Made by a program: the position numbers and the translations under genes. Below the pieces are notes generated by a model that was not told the DNA's origin, searched no databases, and saw nothing but the letters and a program-made list of their open reading frames with translations. Source: Quadrisphaera sp. (GTDB lineage Bacteria > Actinomycetota > Actinomycetes > Actinomycetales > Quadrisphaeraceae). From it: a DNA stretch of 5,470 nt. The stretch lies in contig JARIBR010000066.1 of the NCBI GenBank assembly GCA_029258695.1, positions 1 to 5,470 of the forward strand, read 5' to 3'. Below, one piece after another: positions 1-5,470 of this stretch (position 1 is the stretch's first letter; each line of letters starts with the position of its first letter).

Positions 1-698
1 GGCCGAGCGACCGGTCGGGCCCCTTCAACGCCGAGTTCGACGACGACCCGGAGCGCTACGACGCGATGCGCGCCGCCGGGCACATGGCCCGCCGGCGCAC
101 CGCCTTCTTCGACGAGGTCCTCTCGCAGACCCCCGGCCGGGTCCTGGAGCTCGGGTCCGGCACGGGGACCCTGCTGCGCACGCTGGCGCAGCGGCACCCC
201 GACCACTCCTTCGTCGGTGTCGAACCCCTCGAGGGCTACGCGAGCTTCGCCAACACCAGGGCGAGCGCGAACGGCCTCGACAACGTCCACGTGGAGGTCG
301 GGGTCGGCGAGGACCTGCCTCCCTGCGTCGGCCCCTCGACGGTGGACCTCGTGATGACCATCGACGCGCTGCACCACGTCGAGGACCTCGACGCGGTCGT
401 CGCCGAGGTGACGCGCGCGGCGCGGCCGGGCGCGCGGTGGGTGGCCATGGAGCCCAACCGCCTGCACCCCTACGTCCTGGCGTACCACACGCTCACGCCC
501 GGTGAGCGCACGTTCCCGCCGGCGCCCTTCCTGCGCGCGGTGCGGCGCGCCGGGTGGAGCCTGACCCGCAAGCGACGCCTGTTCACCTTCCCGTCCACCA
601 CGCCGCAGGTCCCCGCGTGGGCTGCCCGGCTCGAGCGCGCCACGGAGTGGGTCCCCCCGCTCTCCGGGGCGGTCGTGCTGGACCTCGTCAAGGGGTGA
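1..698 (+). CDS. Class I SAM-dependent methyltransferase, 5'-truncated by window edge
   Basis: Likely a cytoplasmic enzyme transferring a methyl group from S-adenosylmethionine to an unidentified small molecule. The frame is open from position 3 and gives 231 residues to the TGA at 696-698. The residues before the first in-frame ATG (position 66) read FNAEFDDDPERYD, a typical Methyltransf_11/25-type N-terminus, so that ATG is probably internal and the true start lies before the window. Counting from position 3, motif I (VLELGSGTG) is at about 47-55. The acidic residue expected to contact the SAM ribose is the Glu in VGVEPLEG, at about 73. VDLVMTIDALHHVEDLD follows at about 114-130, and the post-motif strand ARWVAMEPNRLHP comes after it. 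The C-terminal part (PPAPFLRAVRRAGW) resembles the usual substrate-lid region. No membrane segment is visible. The fold is clear; the substrate is unknown. It converges on the SRPBCC gene downstream. Confidence 0.9.
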   Translation, partial: PSDRSGPFNAEFDDDPERYDAMRAAGHMARRRTAFFDEVLSQTPGRVLELGSGTGTLLRTLAQRHPDHSFVGVEPLEGYASFANTRASANGLDNVHVEVGVGEDLPPCVGPSTVDLVMTIDALHHVEDLDAVVAEVTRAARPGARWVAMEPNRLHPYVLAYHTLTPGERTFPPAPFLRAVRRAGWSLTRKRRLFTFPSTTPQVPAWAARLERATEWVPPLSGAVVLDLVKG

Positions 699-745
699 CC
701 CGCGCCACGGGCTTGTCGTCGTCCCGGGGCGATCCGCACCACGGG

Positions 746-779
746 GCGGTCCGTGCGAGGCGATCCCCCGTCGGACCGC
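746..779. terminator. Candidate bidirectional terminator hairpin in convergent gap
   Basis: GCGGTCCG (746-753) and CGGACCGC (772-779) form a perfect 8-bp inverted repeat with an 18-nt loop. A G-U and a G-C pair can extend the stem outward. It sits in the 87-nt gap between the ends of the methyltransferase and SRPBCC genes, where a shared terminator would be expected. No U-tract follows on either strand, so intrinsic termination is uncertain, though actinobacterial terminators often lack one. Chance occurrence in such GC-rich DNA is possible. Confidence 0.4.
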
Positions 780-785
780 TCACGG

Positions 786-1367
786 TCAGCCCGGGGTGCT
801 CCCGGCGATCGCCCTGATGGCCGCCAGGGTCACCGGGATGCCCTCGCGGGACTGGCGGGCCCGGTGGGCGATCGCCGCCTCTCCCCCGTCCCGCGCCCGG
901 AAGCCTGCGAGCCCGGCGGGGAGGAACTCCCACGTCTCGGTGAGCAGGGTCGAGGAGCCGTCCTGACCGTGCGGCTGCGTGAGGAAGCCCCACCGCACCC
1001 AGTCCTCGTTGACCTGCCAGGCGATCTCGACGCCCGGCTCAGCAGCGACGATCACCGAGCCCGTCTCCCACGTGCGACCGTCCGCGCTGTTGCGACCCGT
1101 GAAGCGGTCGCCGACGGCCGGAGCCCTGCGCCCGGCCCCGCCGCCGGGCTCCCGGTCGGCCTCGTCCTCCAGGTCCACGACGTCCTGCGGGTCTGCGTCG
1201 TCCCAGGAGCACCCCGTGACCACCGGGCTCCACTCACCGTGCCGCGTGACGTCCGCGACCATCGCCCACACCTCGTGCGGCGGCGCTGCGACCACCACCG
1301 ACCCGCGGTGCGTGAAGGACTCCTCGGGCTCGCCCGGCGCGCCGGGGTGGCTCTCACGATCGCTCAT
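786..1367 (-). CDS. SRPBCC (START-like / polyketide cyclase-type) family protein
   Basis: A predicted soluble protein of 193 residues with a helix-grip fold that binds a hydrophobic ligand in a cavity; the ligand is unknown. The N-terminal strand and helix read SVVVAAPPHEVWAMVADVTRHGEWSP (about 23-48), the hallmark opening of the family. Then come AVGDRFTGRNSADGRTWETGSVIVAAEPGVEIAWQV (about 84-119) and the late strand SSTLLTETWEF (about 138-148), followed by a C-terminal helix (about 160-189). Residues 55-83 are an unusually long acidic and Gly/Arg-rich loop. The start at ATG 1365-1367 leaves a short N-terminal tail before the domain. A GAGGTGG lies 14 nt upstream, which is rather far, and a GAGG only 1 nt upstream, which is too close. 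A GTG at 1398-1400 is an alternative start (204 residues). No signal peptide is seen. It is divergent from the DUF485 gene. The family call is firm; the role is unknown. Confidence 0.85.
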   Translation of the reverse strand: MSDRESHPGAPGEPEESFTHRGSVVVAAPPHEVWAMVADVTRHGEWSPVVTGCSWDDADPQDVVDLEDEADREPGGGAGRRAPAVGDRFTGRNSADGRTWETGSVIVAAEPGVEIAWQVNEDWVRWGFLTQPHGQDGSSTLLTETWEFLPAGLAGFRARDGGEAAIAHRARQSREGIPVTLAAIRAIAGSTPG

Positions 1368-1425
1368 GCCTCGATCGAACCCCACCTCGAGGCCCGGCAC
1401 ACCCGGACGCGCCGAGGGTCACTGA

Positions 1426-1454
1426 TTGCGGGGAGGGGCATCCTCTCGTAGCCT
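1426..1454 (+). promoter_or_regulatory. Sigma70-like promoter for the DUF485-symporter operon
   Basis: TTGCGG (1426-1431) and TAGCCT (1449-1454) are separated by exactly 17 nt and fit the TTGNNN / TANNNT pattern of actinobacterial housekeeping promoters. A start about 7 nt downstream (near 1461) would give a leader of roughly 46 nt before the ATG at 1507. The rest of the 139-nt divergent region shows no equally good promoter for the minus-strand SRPBCC gene. Confidence 0.6.
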
Positions 1455-1480
1455 CCACGGCGTCGGCGCTGGCACCGTGG
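1455..1480. repeat. Short inverted repeat at the predicted transcription start
   Basis: CCACGG (1455-1460) and CCGTGG (1475-1480) form a 6-bp inverted repeat around a 14-nt loop, immediately after the predicted -10 element. It could be an operator or a leader hairpin. Arms this short arise often by chance in GC-rich DNA, so the call is tentative. Confidence 0.25.
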
Positions 1481-1506
1481 TCCGCGCCGCTCGACGAGGA
1501 GGCCGC

Positions 1507-1848
1507 ATGTCCGTCGCTGGTGCACCGCCCGGATCCGAGCCCTCGACGTACAGCGAGGTCCACGCCTCGGCGGAGTTCGCCGCGCTGCGGCGCTCCTTCC
1601 GCCGCGTCATCTTCCCCGCCACCGCGGCCTTCCTCGCGTGGTACTTCACGTTCGTCCTGCTGTCCGTCTACGCGCCCGACTTCATGTCCACGCGGGCTCT
1701 CGGCAACATCAGCGTCGGGGTCCTCCTCGGCCTCGGCCAGTTCGTCACCACCTTCGGCATCACCATGGGCTATCGCCGCTGGGCCGACCGCGACCTCGAC
1801 GCCCAGGCCGCGGAGCTGCAGGACCTCATCGAGGGGCCCCGACGATGA
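1507..1848 (+). CDS. yjcH: DUF485 family inner-membrane protein (YjcH-like)
   Basis: A small two-helix membrane protein of 113 residues, usually encoded directly before an ActP-type acetate/monocarboxylate symporter. It is thought to assist that transporter, but its biochemical role is not established. The start at ATG 1507 is supported by GAGGAGG at 1496-1502, 4 nt upstream; the same frame stays open further upstream without such a site. After a hydrophilic N-terminus, FAALRRSFRR (about 24-33) leads into TM1 (about 34-55, ending LLSVYAPDFM) and TM2 (about 67-87, GNISVGVLLGLGQFVTTFGITMGY). A charged tail follows (RRWADRDLDAQAAELQDLIEG). The length and the YAPDFM and QFVTTFxIT segments are typical of DUF485. 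Its TGA overlaps the next gene's ATG (ATGA, 1845-1848), implying translational coupling. The symbol is by analogy with the E. coli neighbour of actP. Confidence 0.92.
   Translation: MSVAGAPPGSEPSTYSEVHASAEFAALRRSFRRVIFPATAAFLAWYFTFVLLSVYAPDFMSTRALGNISVGVLLGLGQFVTTFGITMGYRRWADRDLDAQAAELQDLIEGPRR
1831..1836 (+). promoter_or_regulatory. Ribosome binding site deciding the symporter start
   Basis: GAGGGG ends 8 nt before the ATG at 1845, inside the end of the DUF485 gene. The symporter frame is open back to an ATG at 1638, but the residues upstream of 1845 are Arg/Pro/His-rich shadow sequence. This site and the ATGA overlap therefore place the true start at 1845. Confidence 0.7.
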
Positions 1849-3503
1849 GCGTCCTGACGACGAGCACCGCGGTCGACACCGGCAACCCCGTCATCAACAT
1901 CTCGATCTTCCTGGCCTTCGTGGCCGTCACCCTGGTGATCGTGCTGCGTGCCTCGCGCAACAACAGCACCGCCGCGGACTACTACGCCGCCGGCCGGTCC
2001 TTCAGCGGCCCCCAGAACGGCACGGCCATCGCCGGGGACTACCTCTCGGCGGCGTCCTTCCTCGGCATCGCCGGCGCCATCGCCCTCAACGGGTACGACG
2101 GCTTCCTGTACTCGATCGGCTTCCTCGTCGCGTGGCTCGTCGCGCTGCTGCTCGTCGCCGAGCAGCTGCGGAACACCGGCCGCTTCACCATGGCCGACGT
2201 GCTGAGCTTCCGCCTGCGCCAGCGCCCCGTCCGCATGGCTGCCGCGCTGGCCACCCTGGCGGTGTGCTTCTTCTACCTCCTCGCGCAGATGGCCGGCGCC
2301 GGCGGCCTGGTGGCGCTGCTGCTGGGCATCCAGGGACAGCTCGCGCAGTACGTCGTCGTCGCGGTGGTCGGCCTGCTGATGATCTTCTACGTGCTCGTCG
2401 GCGGCATGAAGGGCACCACCTGGGTGCAGATCGTCAAGGCCGTGCTGCTCATCTCCGGCACCGCCGCCATGACGGTCTGGGTGCTCGTGCTCTACGGGTT
2501 CAACATCTCCTCGATCATGGGCGACGCGGTGGCCACCGCCGCGGCGCAGGGGGACGCCGACCCGCAGAGCCTCCTGGAGCCGGGGCGCGCCTACGGCCTC
2601 TCCGCCCTGACCCGGCTGGACTTCATCTCCCTCGCCCTGGCGCTGGTGCTGGGGACCGCTGGCCTGCCGCACGTGCTGATGCGCTTCTACACCGTGCCCA
2701 ACGCCAAGGAGGCCCGCCGCTCGGTGGTGTGGGCGATCTGGCTCATCGGCATCTTCTACCTCTTCACCCTCGTCCTCGGCTACGCGGCCGGGGCGATGGT
2801 CGGGCCGGACGCCATCGCGGCCGCACCCGGCGGGGCGAACAGCGCCGCGCTGCTCCTGGCCCTCGAGCTGGGAGGCCCGCTGCTGCTGGGCTTCATCTCC
2901 GCCGTGGCCTTCGCGACGATCCTCGCGGTGGTCGCCGGGCTGGCCATCACCGCGGCGGCGTCCTTCGCCCACGACATCTACTCCTCCGTCATCAAGGACG
3001 GCACCGCCGACCCCGCGATGGAGGTCAAGGTCGCCCGGCGCACCGTGGTGGTGATCGGGCTCGTCGCGATCGTGGGCGGCATGTTCGCCATCGGTCAGAA
3101 CATCGCGTTCCTCGTGGCGCTGGCCTTCGCGGTCGCCGCGAGCGCGAACCTGCCGACGATCGTCTACTCGCTGTTCTGGCGGCGCTTCACCACCCGCGGT
3201 GCGCTGTGGAGCATCTACGGCGGGCTCATCAGCTGCATCGTGCTCATCATCTTCTCCCCGGTGGTCTCCGGGAAGGTCGACGCGGCGACGGGAGCATCCC
3301 TGTCGATGATCACCGACACGTCGATCGACTTCGCGATCTTCCCGCTGTCCAACCCCGGCATCGTGTCGATCCCCCTGGCCTTCCTGCTCGGGTGGATCGG
3401 CACCATGACCTCGAAGCCGGAGAGCAACCACGACGTCATGTACGACGAGATGGAGGTGCGGGCGCTGACCGGCGCCGGCTCGGAGAAGGCGGTGGACCAC
3501 TGA
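1845..3503 (+). CDS. actP: Cation/acetate symporter, ActP-type (sodium:solute symporter family)
   Basis: A polytopic membrane transporter of 552 residues that most likely imports acetate or related short monocarboxylates (propionate, pyruvate) with a cation. Length and sequence fit the ActP/MctC branch of the SSS family. TM1 is at about 17-35. The substrate/sodium region GDYLSAASFLGIAGAIA spans about 64-80. The SSS signature segment GGMKGTTWVQIVKAVLLI is at about 186-203. GLPHVLMRFYTVPNAKEARRSV (about 273-293) is highly characteristic of ActP. AFATILAVVAGLAITAAASFAHDIY (about 355-379) matches the second signature and includes the usual Na2-site region. Further helices lie at about 400-417, 419-445, 455-471 and 506-520, before a hydrophilic C-terminal tail. 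It is the second gene of an operon with the DUF485 gene. No acetyl-CoA synthetase or LytTR/histidine-kinase regulator is in the window. The exact substrate within the monocarboxylate group cannot be read from sequence. Confidence 0.93.
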   Translation: MSVLTTSTAVDTGNPVINISIFLAFVAVTLVIVLRASRNNSTAADYYAAGRSFSGPQNGTAIAGDYLSAASFLGIAGAIALNGYDGFLYSIGFLVAWLVALLLVAEQLRNTGRFTMADVLSFRLRQRPVRMAAALATLAVCFFYLLAQMAGAGGLVALLLGIQGQLAQYVVVAVVGLLMIFYVLVGGMKGTTWVQIVKAVLLISGTAAMTVWVLVLYGFNISSIMGDAVATAAAQGDADPQSLLEPGRAYGLSALTRLDFISLALALVLGTAGLPHVLMRFYTVPNAKEARRSVVWAIWLIGIFYLFTLVLGYAAGAMVGPDAIAAAPGGANSAALLLALELGGPLLLGFISAVAFATILAVVAGLAITAAASFAHDIYSSVIKDGTADPAMEVKVARRTVVVIGLVAIVGGMFAIGQNIAFLVALAFAVAASANLPTIVYSLFWRRFTTRGALWSIYGGLISCIVLIIFSPVVSGKVDAATGASLSMITDTSIDFAIFPLSNPGIVSIPLAFLLGWIGTMTSKPESNHDVMYDEMEVRALTGAGSEKAVDH

Positions 3504-3585
3504 GCCGCTGCCCCGTCACGAGGTGGTCGCCGCGGCACGAGGGACCGGGGGGCAGGAGCGCGGGGTGAGGTGGGCAGGGGTCTCT

Positions 3586-3601
3586 CCGGGGAGCGCCCCG
3601 G
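3586..3601. repeat. Perfect palindromic hairpin upstream of the DUF1275 gene
   Basis: CCGGGG (3586-3591) and CCCCGG (3596-3601) flank the loop AGCG. The repeat lies in the 157-nt gap after the symporter gene and covers the place where a -35 element would sit for the TAGCCT at 3610-3615. It could be an operator or part of a terminator for the preceding operon. No U-tract follows on the plus strand. No other convincing terminator was seen after the symporter gene. Confidence 0.4.
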
Positions 3602-3609
3602 CCCTTGCG

Positions 3610-3615
3610 TAGCCT
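3610..3615 (+). promoter_or_regulatory. Candidate -10 element for the DUF1275 gene
   Basis: TAGCCT here sits in CGTAGCCT, the same 8-mer as in the promoter before the DUF485 gene. A start near 3622 would give a leader of about 39 nt. No TTG-like -35 lies 16-18 nt upstream; that stretch is the GC palindrome. The promoter would therefore be weak, activator-dependent or read by another sigma factor. A ribosome binding site GGAAGG (3648-3653) lies 7 nt before the ATG at 3661. Confidence 0.4.
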
Positions 3616-3660
3616 TCGGCTGCTCACACGGCAGGCATCGCCGATCCGGAAGGCCCCCTC

Positions 3661-4323
3661 ATGGCGACGTCATCCCCCACGACGTTCACGGCCCTGGGCC
3701 TGCTCACCGTCACCACCGGCCTCGTCGACGCGGCCACCGTGCTCGGCTTCACCGTCTTCGCGGCGAACATGACCGGCAACGTCGTCTTCCTCGGGTTCTC
3801 GCTCGGAGGGTCCTCGCAGTACCCGCTGGTGCTCTCCCTGTCCGCCCTCGTCGGCTTCGTCGTCGGGTCGTGGGTCGCCGGTTTCATCATCCCCACCCCG
3901 CTGGCCCCGAAGCCGGCCAGCGCGGCGCTCTCGCTGCAGACGGTGCTCCTGTCCGTCGGCGCCGTCATCGCGGCGACGGCGAGCTCCGGCAGCGCCGCGT
4001 GGCAGGACTGGCTGCTCCTCCTGGTCCTCGGGGCAGCCATGGGGTTCCAGAACGTCACCTCGCTGGCCTCCCCGGTCCAGGACATGAAGACCACGGTCCT
4101 CACCCTGACCATCGCCGGCCTGGCCGCGGACGTCGCTCGGGGGAAGCAGCAGAAGTGGGGGCTGCGCGTGGTGTCCGTGCTGCTCATGCTCTCCGGCGCT
4201 CTCGGCGGGGCCCTGATCTTCTTCTCCTTCGGCCTCGCGTGGACCCTCGTGGCGGCGATCGTCACTGCAGCGGCCTCCGCGATCCTCGTGCGCGCCGGCC
4301 AGCACGACGCCGTGTGGGCGTGA
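3661..4323 (+). CDS. YoaK/DUF1275 family multi-pass membrane protein
   Basis: A 220-residue membrane protein of the YoaK (DUF1275) family, whose function is not established; a transporter role has been suggested. The start is fixed by GGAAGG 7 nt upstream of the ATG. Predicted helices lie at about 10-32, 57-78, 87-107, 115-131, 168-187 and 190-211, matching the usual six. The family's conserved N-terminal region is present: GLVDAATVLGFTVFAANMTGNVVFLG (about 20-45). The second conserved block, GAAMGFQNVTSLASPVQDMKTTVLTLTIAGLAAD (about 124-157), keeps the QN and TTVLTLT features. However, in place of the Ala-Thr-Ala-Arg-type segment usual after QN it has VTSLASPVQDMK. A hydrophilic loop with RGKQQK (160-165) separates TM4 and TM5. 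The gene follows the symporter operon on the same strand, but a 157-nt gap with its own candidate -10 suggests a separate transcript. Confidence 0.9.
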   Translation: MATSSPTTFTALGLLTVTTGLVDAATVLGFTVFAANMTGNVVFLGFSLGGSSQYPLVLSLSALVGFVVGSWVAGFIIPTPLAPKPASAALSLQTVLLSVGAVIAATASSGSAAWQDWLLLLVLGAAMGFQNVTSLASPVQDMKTTVLTLTIAGLAADVARGKQQKWGLRVVSVLLMLSGALGGALIFFSFGLAWTLVAAIVTAAASAILVRAGQHDAVWA

Positions 4324-4341
4324 GAGCGCGCAGCGCAGGCG

Positions 4342-5470
4342 TCACCGCCCGTCCGGCACCGGCCCGCCGTGGGCCCCGGGACGCCCGCCGGCCGCCGGCT
4401 GGTCCTCGGGCCAGGTGCGCTCGGCGTACCAGTACGCGCTGATCTCCTCCAGCGTCCGCCCCTTGGTCTCGGGGACGGCGACGAGGGTGAAGACGAGGAA
4501 CACCAGCCCCAAGCCCGCGTAGATCCCGAAGGCCCCGGAGAACCCGATGGCCCCCGCGAGGGAGAGGAACGTGAGGCTCACGAGCAGGCTCGCGGTCTGG
4601 TTGAGGCTCGACGACACCGAGGACCCCAGGCCGCGCAGCCGGTTGGGGAAGATCTCCGAGCTCAGCAGCCACCCCACGGGGCTGATGCTCACCCCGAAGA
4701 AGCCGATGAAGGTCACGAAGAACACCAGCGCCAGCACCGGGTCGGCGTCGCCCCCGCGGAAGACGAGCACCTCGGCGACCAGCGAGAGGGCCATGCCGGC
4801 GAACCCGACGACGAGCAGCGGCTTGCGACCCACCCGGTCCACGAGGGCCAGCGCCAGGAGCGTGGCCCCGAGGTTCACCGCGCCGACGAGCGCCGTGGCG
4901 AGGATGGCGGAGTCCTGGGTGACGAACCCCGCGTCGGTGAGCACGCGCGGCGCGTAGAACAGCACCGTGTTCGCCCCGGTGAGCTGCTGGGCGACGCCGA
5001 GCACCACGCCGACGACGAGGCAGGCCCGCAGCCCCGGCTGCAGGAACTCCCGCAGCCGGGCGCCGCGCTCCTCGGTGAGCGACCCGCGGATGTCACCGAT
5101 CTCCCGGTCCGCCACGTCGGGGGCCGTCCCCACGTCGAGCAGCGCCTGGCGGGCCTCGTCGAGGCGCCCGCGCCCGACGAGCCAGCGGGGCGTCTCGTGG
5201 AGCCGGCGGACGCCCACGACGAGCACGACCGCCGGCACCACGGCGACGGCGAACATGGGCCGCCACCCGTCACCGGTGACGGTGAAGAGGTAGTCGACGA
5301 GGTAGGAGGTGAGCAGCCCGACGGCGATGGCGGTCTGCGAGAGGGACCCGATGCGCCCGCGCAGGTGCGGCGGGGCGATCTCGGTGAGGTACATCGGCGT
5401 GATCATCGCCGAGGCGCCCACCGCAAGGCCCACGACGACCCTGATGACCACGAAGAGCAGGAAGGTCGGC
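4342..5470 (-). CDS. Sugar-porter family MFS transporter, N-terminus beyond window
   Basis: A membrane transporter of the major facilitator superfamily, sugar porter family (XylE/IolT/GalP type), probably a proton-coupled importer of a sugar or polyol. 375 residues are visible against about 450-480 for the family, so roughly the first 80-100 are missing. The frame is open to the window edge, and the GTG at 5449-5451 is internal to a conserved helix (FLLFVVIRVVVGLAVGASA). Numbering from that GTG, family motifs appear in order: PMYLTEIAPPHLRGRIGSLSQ (19-39), HETPRWLVGRGRLDEA in place of PESPRWL (85-100), QQLTGANTVLFYAPRVL (155-171), DRVGRKPLL (205-213), SSEIFPNRLRG (264-274) and the PETKGRTLEEI signature (327-337). 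The tail after WYAERTWPED is Gly/Pro-rich. The substrate cannot be assigned. It converges with the DUF1275 gene, with 18 nt between stop codons and no terminator visible. Confidence 0.92.
   Translation of the reverse strand, partial: PTFLLFVVIRVVVGLAVGASAMITPMYLTEIAPPHLRGRIGSLSQTAIAVGLLTSYLVDYLFTVTGDGWRPMFAVAVVPAVVLVVGVRRLHETPRWLVGRGRLDEARQALLDVGTAPDVADREIGDIRGSLTEERGARLREFLQPGLRACLVVGVVLGVAQQLTGANTVLFYAPRVLTDAGFVTQDSAILATALVGAVNLGATLLALALVDRVGRKPLLVVGFAGMALSLVAEVLVFRGGDADPVLALVFFVTFIGFFGVSISPVGWLLSSEIFPNRLRGLGSSVSSSLNQTASLLVSLTFLSLAGAIGFSGAFGIYAGLGLVFLVFTLVAVPETKGRTLEEISAYWYAERTWPEDQPAAGGRPGAHGGPVPDGR

Noticed and set aside
66..68. ATG at 66 as the methyltransferase start
   Set aside because: The frame continues upstream with conserved family sequence (FNAEFDDDPERYD), and no ribosome binding site stands before 66.
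753..1451. A 232-residue plus-strand frame opposite the SRPBCC gene
   Set aside because: The minus strand encodes a coherent SRPBCC domain; the plus-strand product is low-complexity Arg/Pro/Asp-rich sequence.
1638..1844. An N-terminal extension of the symporter back to the ATG at 1638
   Set aside because: The extension is His/Arg/Pro-rich and lies wholly within the DUF485 gene. The ATG at 1845 has its own ribosome binding site and begins a normal ActP N-terminus.
1770..3500. A 576-residue open frame antisense to the symporter gene
   Set aside because: Its composition is dominated by Gly, Arg, His, Asp and Glu with no recognisable domain. It is the usual shadow of a high-GC gene, and the plus strand carries clear SSS motifs.
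1520..3568. A 682-residue plus-strand frame spanning the DUF485 and symporter genes
   Set aside because: An Arg/Pro/Ser/His-rich out-of-frame reading of two well-recognised genes, with no motif of its own.
3504..3585. A classical terminator directly after the symporter gene
   Set aside because: Only a 5-bp pairing (GCCGC 3504-3508 with GCGGC 3532-3536) was found, with no U-tract. This is not above what such GC-rich DNA gives by chance.
3570..4442. A 290-residue plus-strand frame overlapping the DUF1275 gene
   Set aside because: Arg/His/Gly/Pro-rich shadow frame. The DUF1275 frame has a ribosome binding site and conserved motifs.

Overview
This window comes from a chromosome with very high GC content. 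Nearly every codon ends in G or C, and long antisense ORFs lie opposite the real genes. Together with actinobacterial-type protein sequences, this points to an actinomycete; the genus cannot be fixed from the window. No rRNA, tRNA, CRISPR array, insertion sequence, integrase or phage gene is visible, and base composition looks uniform. It reads as ordinary chromosome carrying small-molecule uptake genes.

Layout. (1) Positions 1-698, plus strand: the 3' part of a class I SAM-dependent methyltransferase gene that begins before the window. (2) An 87-nt convergent gap with a GC-rich inverted repeat. (3) Positions 786-1367, minus strand: an SRPBCC (START-like) protein with an unusually long acidic/glycine loop. 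(4) Positions 1368-1506: a divergent intergenic region with a good sigma70-like promoter (TTGCGG, 17 nt, TAGCCT) reading rightward. (5) Positions 1507-3503, plus strand: a two-gene operon of a small DUF485 membrane protein and an ActP-type sodium:solute symporter, joined by an ATGA stop/start overlap. This is the classic yjcH-actP arrangement for uptake of acetate or related monocarboxylates. (6) Positions 3504-3660: a leader with a perfect 6-bp-stem palindrome and a second TAGCCT element. (7) Positions 3661-4323, plus strand: a YoaK/DUF1275 membrane protein. (8) Positions 4342-5470, minus strand: the C-terminal four-fifths of a sugar-porter MFS transporter whose 5' end lies beyond the window. 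It converges on the DUF1275 gene across an 18-nt gap.

The clearest functional unit is the DUF485-symporter operon, likely importing short monocarboxylates driven by a cation gradient. The sugar porter would add carbohydrate or polyol uptake. The methyltransferase and SRPBCC genes have no visible functional link to these. I found no convincing new multi-gene system. The points most worth a second look are the shared CGTAGCCT promoter element ahead of two transcription units, the palindrome next to one of them, the loop insertion in the SRPBCC protein, and the altered conserved segment in the DUF1275 protein.
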